From NCBI GenBank assembly GCA_023053575.1, contig JAKZAP010000013.1, positions 1,064,001 to 1,128,000 of the forward strand: a stretch of 64,000 nucleotides of DNA, written 5' to 3'. This stretch comes from Branchinecta lynchi. Taxonomy: Eukaryota > Arthropoda > Branchiopoda > Anostraca > Branchinectidae. Numbering within the stretch: the first letter of the stretch is position 1; each line of letters begins with the position of its first letter. Below, piece by piece: positions 1 through 12,000 of the stretch. The notes beneath the pieces were generated by a model that saw only the letters and a program-made list of their open reading frames with translations, searched no databases and had not been told where the DNA came from. Position numbers and translations under genes: made by a program.

Positions 1-137
1 AATTGCGACAACCCTGACGGATAAGCCGTCAGCAAACTTGGCCTTCCTAAACTAACCAAATGATGCAATAGCTTTATAAAGGAATACGCCTTTTCCCTAG
101 ATGAGCACTTATTACCCTCCCCCTCCCCCTGTCGTAA

Positions 138-705
138 ATGCAACGACCTTTTTGCCAAATCGTGCGCAGTCTTCTCGTAAATATGTCGATAATTATATGC
201 CAGTCGGGTCTGAAGCTGTTGGGTGTTACTATCTCTAACGACCTTAAATGGGATTCCAATGTCGCAACTATTACTAAACAATCCATTCCGTCACTATCTC
301 TCTTAAAGCACAGGTTAAATTTTCATCTCCAATTCCTATTTGCTCCATTTTTATCATTATTTTATATTTGATGGTGCAAAACGGATAAGTCAGCTACATT
401 TTATTAGAGATGAAGCCGCTCAAGCTGGAAAACTAACTTGACAAGTTAATTTTCCAGCTTGAGCCTAAAGAGGACCCTTCCCAAGAAGGGCCGAAATATA
501 GCTGTAATAAAATGTAGCTGACTTATCCGTTTTGCACCACCAAATATGATTCGCAGTCAGTTTGGGCTGAAGGACTATCCATTCTTTTATACGCCTAATT
601 CTTGAATACGCTTGTCCGGTATGGCACTTAGGCTTTACTAAAGATCTTTCAGACCGGATAGAATTTATCCAAAATCTAATATTACGTATCATAGGACGGG
701 ACGGA
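138..705 (+). pseudogene. LINE reverse-transcriptase C-terminal fragment, split by a hairpin element
   Basis: Frame 1 reads KLLGVTISNDLKWDSNV near 205-265, the segment that follows the palm domain in CR1/RTE/Jockey-type LINEs. After an interruption at about 371-545, other frames read YACPVWH and KDLSDRIEFIQ (about 600-690), the next conserved stretch of the same domain (VLEYA.VW....LS..IE..Q). Stops and frame changes show it is dead. The interruption is an inverted-repeat element described separately, so this is a LINE fossil with a later insertion. Confidence 0.7.
364..552. mobile_element. Palindromic short element with degenerate hammerhead-like core
   Basis: The left part (GGTGCAAAACGGATAAGTC) is repeated in reverse complement near 525-540, and an inner pair (CTCAAGCTGGAAAA / TTTTCCAGCTTGAG) surrounds a short spacer. 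The motif at 475-500 has the layout of a hammerhead core with CTAAAGA in place of CTGANGA, a GC-rich stem and GAAA. The same 3' unit recurs at 37.65 kb, 35.19 kb and 45.4 kb (reverse). It sits inside a LINE fragment. Confidence 0.6.
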
Positions 706-859
706 AAGCTTCCCTATTTTGGCTTCTGTTAAACCTCGTCTCTATCTTTCTCTCTAACTTTTAACAACTTCTATTTTCAAATATGTTAGCCTTATCCTTG
801 ATGAATATCTTTTTTAAACAGCGCACTGATTATTTGGCTCAGAAACTGATCCAAATAAT

Positions 860-1277
860 AGTTGTGTTTTTGCAGATACCATGGTATCTGATACCACGGT
901 CTAAAGTCGTTTTTGCAGTTATCGTGGTATCTGATACCACAGTCAAAAGGCGTTTTTGCAGTTATCGTGGTATCTGGCCAGTTATCGTGGTATCAGATAT
1001 TCAGATACTACGGTCCGACCGTGGTAACTGGTCGTGGTATCTGAAAAATCATTTCACTTTCATCAAATCTTGTCAGATTGGTGAGAAAGAAGCATAGCAC
1101 TTAGTGATGTAAATGGATATCTGTTTGTCTTTTAGGATGACTTCGAAAATTGCAATTTCGGCATTAGTCATTTTTGCAGAGCACCATGTATCAGACACCA
1201 CGATAACTGCAAAAACGACTAATTGCAGATCCAGTTACCGTGGTAACAGATACCATGGTATCAGCAAAAACACAATT
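860..1277. mobile_element. MITE family A copy, intact ends, 3-bp TSD AAT
   Basis: Ends are AGTTGTGTTTTTGCAG and CAGCAAAAACACAATT, flanked by AAT on both sides (857-859, 1278-1280). The inside is packed with short perfect palindromes such as GATACCATGGTATC and GTGGTATCTGATACCAC, each next to GTTTTTGCAG. Copies recur at 10.44, 24.43, 30.63, 46.95 and 59.26 kb. The 3-bp duplication and the Harbinger relic inside another copy suggest a PIF/Harbinger-type non-autonomous element; that assignment is inference. Confidence 0.75.
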
Positions 1278-1739
1278 AATGGTTTTATTTCGCCTGGCTC
1301 ATTCTCATATTAAGTCTCTGTATATAAAAAATATAGTTCATTATTTAAAGAAAAAAATATTGAGAGCGACTCGGCCTCGAGACGCTTTTTTCACACACTC
1401 GGTCTCGTCTCGAAAAGATTTTTTGTCCAAGACTCAAACTCATCTTGACAAATCCTTGTTTTGTACATATTACATTTGTACATATACACTTTTAACACGC
1501 ACATTTTAATTTTCGTTATTTTATTTGAATTTGTTTGTCGTTTCGGTCAGCATCGTTCTTTCTAGTTTTAAGTTACATATCGTTGTATGTTTTGTTGGTT
1601 CCGCATCACTTTTCTGTTGGTATTGTGTTGCATTTTATGATTTAGTTGCTTGTTTTTCGCTGAGGACGGTCTGCCGGAAGTGCAACCGAAATATCCGAAT
1701 TTATATTTATCCCTCGCACATCATCCTAGAGGGATAATT

Positions 1740-2265
1740 AGCTGATCAATAAAAAAAAACAAAAAAAAACTGAAAATCACGGTTTTCTATTTCTTTCCTG
1801 TTCCGGCCGGATTCCGGGCTAACTATATGTCCGGCGCAAAAATGGTTTTAACCATCGTGTTCAGCATGTTTTCTTACCCCTAAATCGAACATCTAACCAA
1901 CTTCAAATAAAACTTTTACTTTTAACAAACTTTCCGGTTTTGGCCGAACTACTTGTCCGATGACAAAATGGTTGTCACCATCGTGTTCAGCATGTCTTCT
2001 TACCCCATTATCGACTATCACATTATCTGTTTAAAAATATTTCATTTGCCCCTTAATTTAAACCCCCTCCCCCACCCCTAAATGTAGGGCTACATAGCCC
2101 ATCTACGAAATCAAATTTACTCTTGACCCAAAGAATCCTCACACCAAGTTTCATCAAACTATCTCATTCCCTTCGACAGTTATAGAGCGCACAGACGGAC
2201 AGACGGACAACTTTTGCGATGTCACAGGTATCCCGCCACTTACGTTTTGGGATCCCAATAAACTG
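1740..2265. repeat. Short tandem-structured repeat family Y, copy 1
   Basis: Repeated modules contain TTCCGG..TTTGGCCG, ACTA..TGTCCG and CAGCATGTCTTCTTACCCC, and the copy ends in GCGATGTCACAGGTATC followed by TTACGTTTTGGGATCCC. The same modules in the same order occur at 3961-4625, 28395-29036 and, partly, 43998-44680. No coding potential was seen. Confidence 0.65.
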
Positions 2266-2559
2266 TAACATATCAAATGAGATGTTTTTCAAATGAAAGT
2301 TAGTGAATTTGCCATTCGCTTCCTGGAACCAATGGTTATCAAATGGAACCAGGAACATACTATGCAGTCAATTGTCTTGCAAACCCGAAAAAGTGACAGA
2401 CATTACAACAGACTAATTCACTGCTTGAAGATTTACGCTTGTAAACTAAGCGGCTGTTTGGGCTTCCAAAACGTTGGCACCTATGAGTTCGTAAAGTTTG
2501 TCTGTCCGTCTGTTACGATGATAACTCTCAAAGGGGTTGAAATATTTTGTTAAAATTTG

Positions 2560-3560
2560 GTATGAGGATGCGTCAGATCAATGTACAGGTGAAGTGAACG
2601 GGCAATCCAGTTTTACAAAATCTGATGGCAGATGCCCTAAATTTGCTGTTGCTGTGTCCGAAAGAAATCTGACAACTGTGAGTGGAAGGCAGGGTTCACG
2701 GTAACTTTGAACTGAACTTGAACTCCCAGAAAGTGCTCGGGTTCGACTGAAACTTGCCCAAGATGTTCAGTTTTTCCGCGTCCTAGAACGGAGTTGCAAG
2801 GAGGTCTCAAAAATTCTGTAATACCAGTAGGGGTCAAACGGATAGGGTGATTGGAACCAGATCTGACGTCCGTGGGATGAAGGTGGGGCTGGGGGGGGGG
2901 GGGGGGTACTGGACCGGTAGGCCCACTGGAATTTTTTCTGAAATGCTCCGATTGGAGTGTTGCTTGATGGATGGTAGAATGGTGGTAGTGCTGTGGGGGG
3001 ATTAGAGGTGGGTCCTGAACATTTTCTTAAAGGACACCTGAACAATGATACCATACTTGAACACACCATGGAGAATGCATTTACAGACATGGCCACGGAG
3101 AGTATTCTTCTCCTGAGCGTGACGTTTTCAAAATAGGGATGTTCCTTTCTCGAGGTTTGCACATGCAGACTCCAAGACAAAAAGCGCAATTCATTCAAAT
3201 CTTGTACAGCTCTCGCCGGATCATATTGGAATTTCTTCTAGATATACATTTGGGCTTAACTTGCTAACAAATATTCCAAACGAAGGGTTGATTGTAGACA
3301 TTTGTTCATTTCTGAAATTGTTCGGTACCCAAATAAGGACAGATGCAAAATGGAGCAAAAATCATAGCTTGGAAGCACTATTTCGTATTTGGATTAGGTT
3401 TTCTGCAGGCAATGTTAACGGAAGTCATACAGATAGGGATGATACTTGGTACTCTTCATTCAGGTGTCCTTTAAACGCTTAGGGACCAAACGGGTTGAGC
3501 GATTGAGATAAACTTGGCAATCTTGGCCCGATCCAACCTCGGTGGGCCAAGTTGGTGGGG
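2560..3560. other. Gene-free stretch with low-grade repeats and a G-run
   Basis: A 143-codon minus frame covers 2767-3198, but it is proline-rich because it runs across a long G-run near 2890 and matches nothing I recognise. The segment shares phrases (aggacacctgaa, G-run, ccaacctcggtggg) with degenerate repeats near 22.4 and 48.6 kb. No gene, RNA or intact mobile element was seen. Confidence 0.4.
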
Positions 3561-3960
3561 GTATCACTGACGGGAATTTGAAACTCACTAGTCACTGACT
3601 AAAATGGAGTATTTCCCAAATTGACCGTAACAGCTAGAGTCAGATCAACCCAAAAGGACAGTTTATAAACAGGAAAATCATCCAAGAATAAACCAAGCAA
3701 ACAGGTTGGCCAGTGTGGTCGGGTTGCCGTCAAGGAACAGAAAGGAACGAAGAAGTGTTTGTTTAGTGCTTTTACCCAAAAAATTTTCGGATTTACCGAC
3801 GAGAATATTCCAGCCATCACAACAAAAAGTCTTCGTACTGACGAATAGTTCACAGTTACTGAATTTAACGAAACGATTTGTATCCATTCAAGATGTAAAC
3901 ATAACGAAAAAGACATTTCCCAATTTACCGACAAGACGGTCACCGTAGACTATCAAACAA

Positions 3961-4625
3961 GACCAAAGGTTTCGATGTTAGCCCAAAAATTACAATATTT
4001 GTTCAAGACAATCCGGTCTTGCCTTCACCAGATCCGGTCTTCGCCAGACTCCTTGAATATTTTTACTGTTAAAATTCAGAAACCGATTAAGGCCAAATAG
4101 GTAATCATCTGAGAAAACCAAGTTCAGATATGGATTCAGCATGTGTGTTTACCCCTATAAGTCATATCTGTTTTGACGAAAACTTCCTGCCACTTTTGCC
4201 AATTTCCCGGTTTCGCACGAATTGTGGTACAACTTGTCCGGCAAAAAAAGAAAGCTCAAAAACGAACTCAGCGTATCTTCTTTCCCCAATACTGAACATC
4301 TAATCAACTTCAAATAAAAAATTAACTTATAACAAATTTTCCGGCTCCAGCCGGATTCCGGTCGAACTATGTGTCCGGGTAAAAAAAAGATTATCATACA
4401 CGGATTCAGCATCTCTTCTTACACTAAATCGGACAAATAAAACTTTAACTTTTAACAATTTTCCGGTTTTGCCGGATTCCGAGCGAACTACTTGTCCGGG
4501 TAGAAAATTCTTTTCACCATCGTTTTCAGCATGTCTTCTTACCCTTACATCAAACATCTAATCAACTTCAAATAAAACTTTCGCGATGTCATAGGTATCC
4601 CTCCACTTACGTTTTGGGATCCCAA
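3961..4625. repeat. Repeat family Y, copy 2 (longest)
   Basis: Begins with AGACCAAAGGTTTCGATG and contains at least three tandem modules of roughly 120 bp (TTCCGG...TGTCCGG...CAGCATGTCTTCTTAC...ATCTAATCAACTTC). It ends with TACGTTTTGGGATCCC at about 4605-4624. Several short open frames here are products of the repeat. Confidence 0.65.
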
Positions 4626-4739
4626 AAATGAAAAACAACGGATATCAGGATCTCGACCGATCATCGGCTTGATTTCCCGACAAGGTTTTTTTCGATACCA
4701 TCTCCGCACGGACAAAAAATTATGATTTTCAGACAAGAA

Positions 4740-5590
4740 ACTTCCTGATTACCGACCGAGCATCTGTGCTGTATCAGAAACGGTATGAGGAAAGCGTTTA
4801 TCAGAGCTCTTGCCGTTATTAAAACCGTAATCTAGGTACCGACAAACGATGCCGATTTCTCTACAACAAGTTTCACGATTTATATAAAGAGCTTTCGTCG
4901 GTATCAGAAACGAGATAAAGAAAGTGTTTGTCAGAGCTCTTATCGGTACCGGATCCGCGCACCGTCTCCTCACCGACAAACGGTGCCGATTTCCCAACAA
5001 GAAGTTTCCTGGCTTACCGACAGAGCTTTTGTCGGTATCAGAAACGGAATGCTGCGTGCCGTTCCGACAAAAGCTACCTATTTCGTAACAGGAACTTTCC
5101 TGTACTACCGACAGAGCTTTTGTCGTTACCAGAAACGGAACACTACAGCGCGCCGTACCGAAAAAGGCTCCTATTTCCTAACAGGAAGTTTCCTGTTTTA
5201 CCGACAGAGCTTTTGTCGTTACCAGAAACGGAACGCTACAGAGCGCCGTACCGAAAAAGGCTCCTATTTCCTAACAGGAAGTTTCCTGTTTTACCGACAG
5301 AGCTTTTGTCGTTACCAGAAATGGAACGCTGTACCGACAAAGGCTTCCTATTTCCCAACAGATTGTCCTATTTGACCGACAGGGCTTTTGTTGGTATCAG
5401 ATACGAAATGCTAAAGCGTGCCGTACTGACAAACGCTGCCTATTTCCCAACGGGAAGCTTCCTGTTTTGCCGACAGAGCTTTTATCAGTAAGAGAAACGG
5501 CAAATAACAAACCGGAATGATAAAGAGCACTTGTCGGTGCGAAAAGTGCCAATTTACCACACTGACAATTTACCGACAGGATTTTTCGTA
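4740..5590. repeat. Satellite array, unit about 93 bp
   Basis: The core GACAGAGCTTTTGTCG.TA.CAGAAACGG recurs at about 5027, 5118, 5211, 5304, 5386 and 5480, giving spacings of 91, 93, 93, 82 and 94 bp. More diverged units extend left to about 4740. Two adjacent units (from 5118 and 5211) are nearly identical. Because 93 is a multiple of three, two frames stay open for 130-187 codons, which explains the long repetitive open frames without implying a protein. Confidence 0.85.
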
Positions 5591-5601
5591 GGAGGCAGCT
5601 A

Positions 5602-5700
5602 CGCCCAAAAACTGACTGGAACTCCTTGTCCGAGGAACTGTTAATGCAGAAACAGTAGATGCCTTTAAAGTTAAGTTGGACAAGGAATGCTCGTCGAAAG
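5602..5700 (+). pseudogene. LINE C-terminal tail remnant
   Basis: One frame reads DWNSLSEEL and, after a one-base shift, the next reads VNAETVDAFKVKLDK. Together these match the familiar C-terminal motif WNSLPEEVVNAES..FK..LD of L2/CR1-type LINE reverse transcriptases. It is about 100 bp long and shifted in frame, so it is a 3' fossil. Confidence 0.65.
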
Positions 5701-5914
5701 CCTCGAAGTAGGAATGGGATGCAGCAGAGTCAGTGATTAGACATTAGTTATCCACAAACCAACGAGAAATCCAATAAAAAAATCATCACATCACCTGTGA
5801 CTCTATAGAAGAATTGTCCCCTTTTTCGCTGGACAATGCAATTTAAGGTAATTTAAGGTTAATCCTGACTTTAAACTTTATGCAAGCACTCTACAGCTGT
5901 AACATATAACAAAC

Positions 5915-6085
5915 CTGAATGATGTATGGGTAGATTTCTTTCACTCTTCCACCGCACTTTTCACGGATGGTCTCGAGGAACCTTGTGGTGAGGGCGTAGT
6001 CATTCAACCTTCGGCAGGCGTGGAGGGCAGCAATGACAATTTTTGGCTCAGGGATAAGATCCATACCCGCCAGGTCGTTCATGGC
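5915..6085 (-). CDS. COX5A: COX5A exon: conserved core
   Basis: 171 nt, 57 codons, phase 0 at both ends. Acceptor TTTTAG before GCC ATG AAC; donor CAG|GTTTGT. Encodes [15 protein letters not shown]...EIYPYIIQ, the helical-repeat core of COX5A. Confidence 0.92.
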
Positions 6086-9000
6086 CTAAAATTAATCACG
6101 CTAGGTCAAAATGGATTTAAAGTATCCAGGTCAAAATGAATACTAACAGTGGTCAAAAACTAGGTCAAAATGGATACCAACAGTGCAGTATGTTTACTGC
6201 AGACCTTTAGGAAGACTGATCAACAGAAACGGCACAATAGGTCACTGCATCTTACAGTAAGGATATGCTGACTACAGCTCTGTGCGCGCTGTAATAATTC
6301 AGATTCTTTTATTTTCAAAAACAATGCAAAGGCGACAAAATACAAAACTGTGCGTTCATGTTAGATGGGGATATAAAAGCAGAATATTGTGATAATCAAA
6401 CAAACAAAAAGGTACTCTGGGGTGTTCTGTGTCAATATATCAATGCCTAAACAATCACCTACGTCTTTCAGTTGAGAACGAGGAAAGAAGAATATCGCGA
6501 ACGATTGGATGATTCAAGAGTAATATCTCAAATTCTAACATAGGTTTTGACAACGGACAGTCAAAGAACTAAGTAGGTCGTAGTTAAAGTTCAATGGGAA
6601 CATCAAACTACCCCAATCACACTCTGTAACAACCCAGGAACAATGCTTACCCCCTAGATCATCAGCTTTTTCAACTTTCCTCTCTGTTATATTTCAAAGC
6701 GTAATTTTTGGGGCCAGTACATGCTCAATTTACTAACTTGGACAAAGACAAAAGGGATGTTTCTTATAATACTTAGTAGATCTTTATTTTATGCGTAAAT
6801 CAGCTTGTATAATTCAGATTTGAATAGGTTATTTGTTTTTGAATGATTTTTGGAGCTATGTTATTTTTCATAAGCTTATTGCATATTCTGGTACATTTTA
6901 TAAAGCAAGCTAACCAAGCTTCACAACACTGTTCCACAAAGAAAAACTTTTAACAGGCACTTTAAGCCATGGAACACTAGAACAATCAGGTAAACTGCAT
7001 CTGCGGCTAGACTTTGGTGACATCTCAAATATATCCTTTTCTATCAAGCATTGCTGGGAGTTTTTGAATTTCCTGCCACGGTATCCCAACTCGTAAGATT
7101 TGAATCGTCGAAATGCCAGAGGTAAAGACAAGGGATAACAAGAAAACGGCCGATTTTCGTAGCAAGTCTGAAATGTTTATTTGTGAAGCATTCAATACAA
7201 AGTAAAGCATTAAGTGTCCATTGTGCTTTAAGCAATAGCAAGTAGACTTAGGGTCCTTTCATGCAATTACTTATTACTAACGACTTGTGCGACAAAACAG
7301 GTTTCAGCATATGGCCCACACGTTTTGTCATCAGGACATCGAACCCATTCAGAACCTGTAAAATCCAAACCCTCCATGTCTCCTGATCTTACCGTACCTA
7401 GTCTCCCTCGCAGCTAACACGTTTCGGTAAATTTGGTAGTGGTTTCGTGGAGATTCAAGATCGACATAAACTCTCTTACCTTTCTGATTTCCCATCCATC
7501 AATGTCAGGTCGCTTGAAGAAAGCTTCATAACGTGCATCAAACTCCTCATCAGACTCGGTGTTGTGCTTGGAAAGCTGCACAGAAGAAGAAACAAAACCT
7601 AAAAATGAAAAGGTACATTTTTCAATCAGGATCCATCAATTTCAGATTGGCATTACTTACAATTACGATCTGATAAATATGAAAATAACGTTAAGTAACC
7701 CTATTTCACATAATCCTACTTTAATTTTTAATTTTCCAACTGTTTGAACACTTACTTTGAACTAGTAAGACTTAGCTTTGTCACATAAGGCAAGATCAGA
7801 GGCATCTGAGCGCTACCTGTGCCACAAAACCATGGCATTCCCTGCACAATCACATTTGTTTGTCGGAGGAATCCCAAGGAGTGACTAGGAGTATTGTGTA
7901 TGGGTGTATGACTGGGAGTAACTACCCCTATTTAATGGTTCCCCATTTATTCCCAGAGAACGGCTGATGTATGTCATTTGTTCAGCCATCTGTTCAGTAA
8001 AACAAACAAAAGAGCCATGTTCACACGACCGTCTGTAGCTCAGTGGTATAGCACTGGCCTAGAAAGCAGAAGATTTTCATCTGTCCGAAAAATAAATTTT
8101 CATTTCAGATTTTCAATTAAACATATTTTTTATTTTTTTATTGTTTTTGGAGGGGGTACTGTGCCTATGCTCGAGGGCATGGTACCCCAGTGCTGGAGCC
8201 AGGTTGAAGCATTGTGGCAAAAACTGAGGATTTGTGTATGACTGATAGGGTATCCACAATCAATTATGTTTTTAACACTGGTAATGACACTGTAGATTTC
8301 ACAACTAAGTTTAAAGCCTAGGATGTATGACTACAGGAGGGGTATCCAACCTAGGACAAAAAATTTTAATTTCCCAAAAATGCTCTATCTGGAAAAAAAA
8401 ATCTATCTGGCTTTACAAGGAACTACTGGTTTAAATGCTGGAATAATAATCCCCCAATTTTCCTAATTAAACATATTTCACTTTGTACAGCCTACAGAAA
8501 TCATCTCATTCTCGCCTCAGCTATAATTCGTTGCCATGATTTACAAAGTGATGTTACTGAAGTCAATAACCAGAAAATCCCTTGTTTAAGCAGGTTCAAA
8601 ACAGAGAAAAGAAAAATAATTCAGATATACTGGGCCTAATAGCTGTTGACCCTGACTGTCACAACTGCATATTACTTGCATTTTTGCAGGGGATGCCCTC
8701 CCTAATGTGGTTGACCAGTCGGAAAAAATAACCGAGTTGGCAAAACAGCTGATGTTTTTCTTCAAACAGTTGAATTTTCTTAAAAACAGCCATTTTTTTC
8801 GACAAATATTCGATTTTCTGCAAACACAGTTGGTAAAAGTGACCCGTCAGTCGGTGAATACCTTGCCCCCCTAAAACCATTTTTGGGTAGTATCTCGTCT
8901 GCTGGTAGCATGGTTGCTCTGCAAAAACAACAATAGTCAAAATTGCACTTTTCGAAATCATCCCTAAAGAAAAACCAGTTACACCACAAAGTTCCAAACT

Positions 9001-12000
9001 TCTTTCTCAATTTGACAAAATCCTAGTCTCTATTGTTGGTAGTGATAAGTGAGATGACTTTATACAGTCGGACCGTGGTATCTAAATACAGGATCACTTG
9101 GTATTTCCATCATGCTTTCAATATAGTAATAACAATCTCAAACTTAGAATGTCCCTGTGAGATTTCACAGCTGTCCAAAAAATGACAGAAATATCTTGAA
9201 AGAAAGGTATACTTTTCTTCTTTTTTCCCAACATTTTTCCTTCTGACCTATCTTCAGAGTATTCCCAGATTAGGAAAAATACAATAACAACTCCAATACT
9301 TGAGCGGAGGCATATTTCCGTCACTGCAGATCTTTTTACTGAATATTCTGATTTGTTGTTCAGAATACTTTTATCCCATTGGCTACTTTAAAGTCTTAAA
9401 CCTGATTGGCTGGTTTATATTTTTTTTTATAGCTCAACAGCAACATAGCATCATCATGAGCACCTATCGCTTTCCAATTACACATGGATGGAATTAAAAA
9501 CAGACGAAATAGCGAGTGATCTTTTATCAATACCACAATAACTGCAAAGACGACTTTTAAAGTTTAACCGAAAAGGGCTAGGATACTACAATCTAGTTAC
9601 CCATCACTTGTTCGCTTAAGTAATCTTGAAAACCCGATGAAAAAGCCTTAGTTTGTTTTTCTGATATTTCCAAATAATCGATTATCCCATTGTGCTTGCC
9701 ACTCTCCCCGTTTTTGTGATATCTCTATGGTGCCTGGAACATTTGGCAACAATACCAGCAGCAAACGAGTAAATAAATTGTGTATCAAATAAACAAAGAA
9801 GTGTCTGCAGTCTGCAGTGCCAAAAACTAGGGCTAGATAGTGAGGTGTCTTGTGTAGTGATAGTGCAGTGATTTTCGCGGGTGAATTGTGGACGGATTCA
9901 CCATGGGAAAGCGTCCACATTCCCAACGTCCCTACTGGAGACTACTGTGGACAGAATGAAAATCCCCAATAGGTGTTGTAATAATTCAATGTATTTGAAT
10001 CTAAGATGTAAAAATAAGTTGCCTGTTCAGTTAAACTTTAACGGGGGCATCAGATACCACAGTAACCACAAACACGACTTTATACAGTGGTGTCGGTAGT
10101 TGCAAAAATGCAACTACTCTTGCGGCAAAGTTCCTGTAGGCTAGTGAGTTATTTTGCCTGTTTTTCTTGCAATTATTTTTAATTTGAAAATAAAAATAAT
10201 ATCTAGGTAAAATCTCAACAAACACACTTCAGCCTCACATCCGTACATTCTGTACAAGAAATATCCTCAGTTTTATGTCTACATCCCTAATCAAATATCT
10301 AACCCTATTATTTGCTACGAACTTTGAATCTGAAAAATCGAAAATCAACTCCACACAGTTATTGGTAATACTTAAGCCACGAAATAATTGTTGGCTGCTA
10401 AAACTGTGAAAAACATTTGTGGGCCACACTGCAGAAACACTAGTTGCGTTTTTGCAGATACCATGGGATTGATACCATGGTCTAAAGTCGTTTTTGCAGT
10501 TATTGTGGCATCTGATACCACGGTCACAAGGCGTTTTTGCAGTTATCGTGGTATCTGGCCAGTGATTGTGGTATCAGATATTCAGATACTACAAGTGGCG
10601 TTTTTGATCACCGATGAAATTTCACCAGTAGACCAAGCGAGTTTGCTGATTCGTGCTTATTTACTGTTTTCGATAGCCGTTAGCCTTTGACGTTTGTCGT
10701 TGTTTTTGGGTGCGCAAAAACGGGTATTTTGTTTTGCTGGCAAGAGACTTGTCGTAAAATTTGAACTGTGTAAACATGAACTTTGATTTCCTTGTACTGA
10801 AAACAGGGAAGGATGTCTTTCTAAGCAGTAATTACTCGAACTGTCTGGACATTTTCAACGATGACACAGATGACGAGGATGAGTTTCATCTCTTTGCTTG
10901 TGCATCTCTCCAGTAATGCCAGGATACTGATATAGAATAAGAACTTGGAGAAGTATTGAAAAGAATTTCAATGAACAGAGGCCGGCAAGTAATTAAATAG
11001 TCAAAACCAGTCTACCCCAAACCCCTAAATTTGGGAAAGCCTTTGCAAAATGCTGGGTATACACTATATCTATCGCTGGATACACTATGTCAGATGCTGG
11101 ATACTTGAACCAGATAACATATTGATAATTTGAGTGAAGCTAAAAAATCAACCAACCACAAGGTAAGGGTACCTGCTCCAAGAAAAAGAATGACCCAATA
11201 GCTGTTGAAAAAGTATTAAAAATCAAGTTACGGTACTTCAGAAATCTAAGCTCTATGCTCCAGGTAGATGAAACTTTCGGTGTTGCGAAATCAACAGTGC
11301 AACACTGTGTCCGAAAATCCTTTGCATTTTGTGTCACCTTTCACCCAAGTTCATTTGCTGGCCAAATAAAGAGCAACAAAAAAAAAAACGAAATATAATG
11401 CTTAATGCTTAAAAAAAAACGCTAAATCATCAAAGGAAATCCCAAAGTCTACGGCAAACGGCGAATCAGTCTAGTACACTAGCCCCTTTTCAGGCACAGT
11501 GCTCAAACGTCTAGCACCATGCCTGGGTGCTAGACGTTCAAGCACTGTACCTTGGATTTCATGTATGGTGCATGGATTTCAGTATACAGTGCATACAGTA
11601 AAAACACAGTTTACGTTATAACAACTGAGCACCAGCTCGGACAGGGCTGAAATTACTACCATGAATTAGAGAATTCAAAGACAATCCTTTATATATTTTT
11701 CACAACAAAAACAAAAGGGCTCGGCTGATGACAGATGTGAAAAACCTCATTTCCTTTTCTACACAGTCAAGGGTTTTGCATGCAAAGTGTCCTGTGCCTC
11801 AGCTTTTTCTACCTAGCAGCCATCCCGAATATTGGCTCTTGGGGAATAGATAGAGGAAATACATGGAAAATAGATAGGGTGCTGTTAGGTTTTTCATCTC
11901 CATCATCATTAGAGCCCTTTTGTTTTTGTTGTGAAAAATATATAAAGGATTGTCTGTGATTTCTCTAATTCATAGTAGTAATTTCAGCCCTGTCCGAGCC

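Noticed and set aside
2767..3198. 143-codon minus frame, proline-rich
   Set aside because: The proline run is a translated G/C homopolymer; no domain, and the flanks are repeats.
4928..5491. 187-codon repetitive open frame (LPTELLSLPETE-type repeats)
   Set aside because: It is the translation of a 93-bp satellite whose period keeps frames open; a second frame is equally open and no start, splice or domain support exists.
4740..5590. CRISPR-like array
   Set aside because: The spacing looks regular, but whole ~93-bp units are repeated with no unique spacers, and the genome is eukaryotic.
7756..7870. Missing COX5A middle exon (minus, [20 protein letters not shown])
   Set aside because: Splice-like sites exist but the exon would end in phase 2, while the next exon needs phase 0.
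8031..8090. Functional tRNA gene
   Set aside because: Only the 5' half is present, without T arm or box B.
9881..10099. Possible gene start with ATGGGAAAGCG
   Set aside because: The frame stops after 18 codons without a plausible donor.
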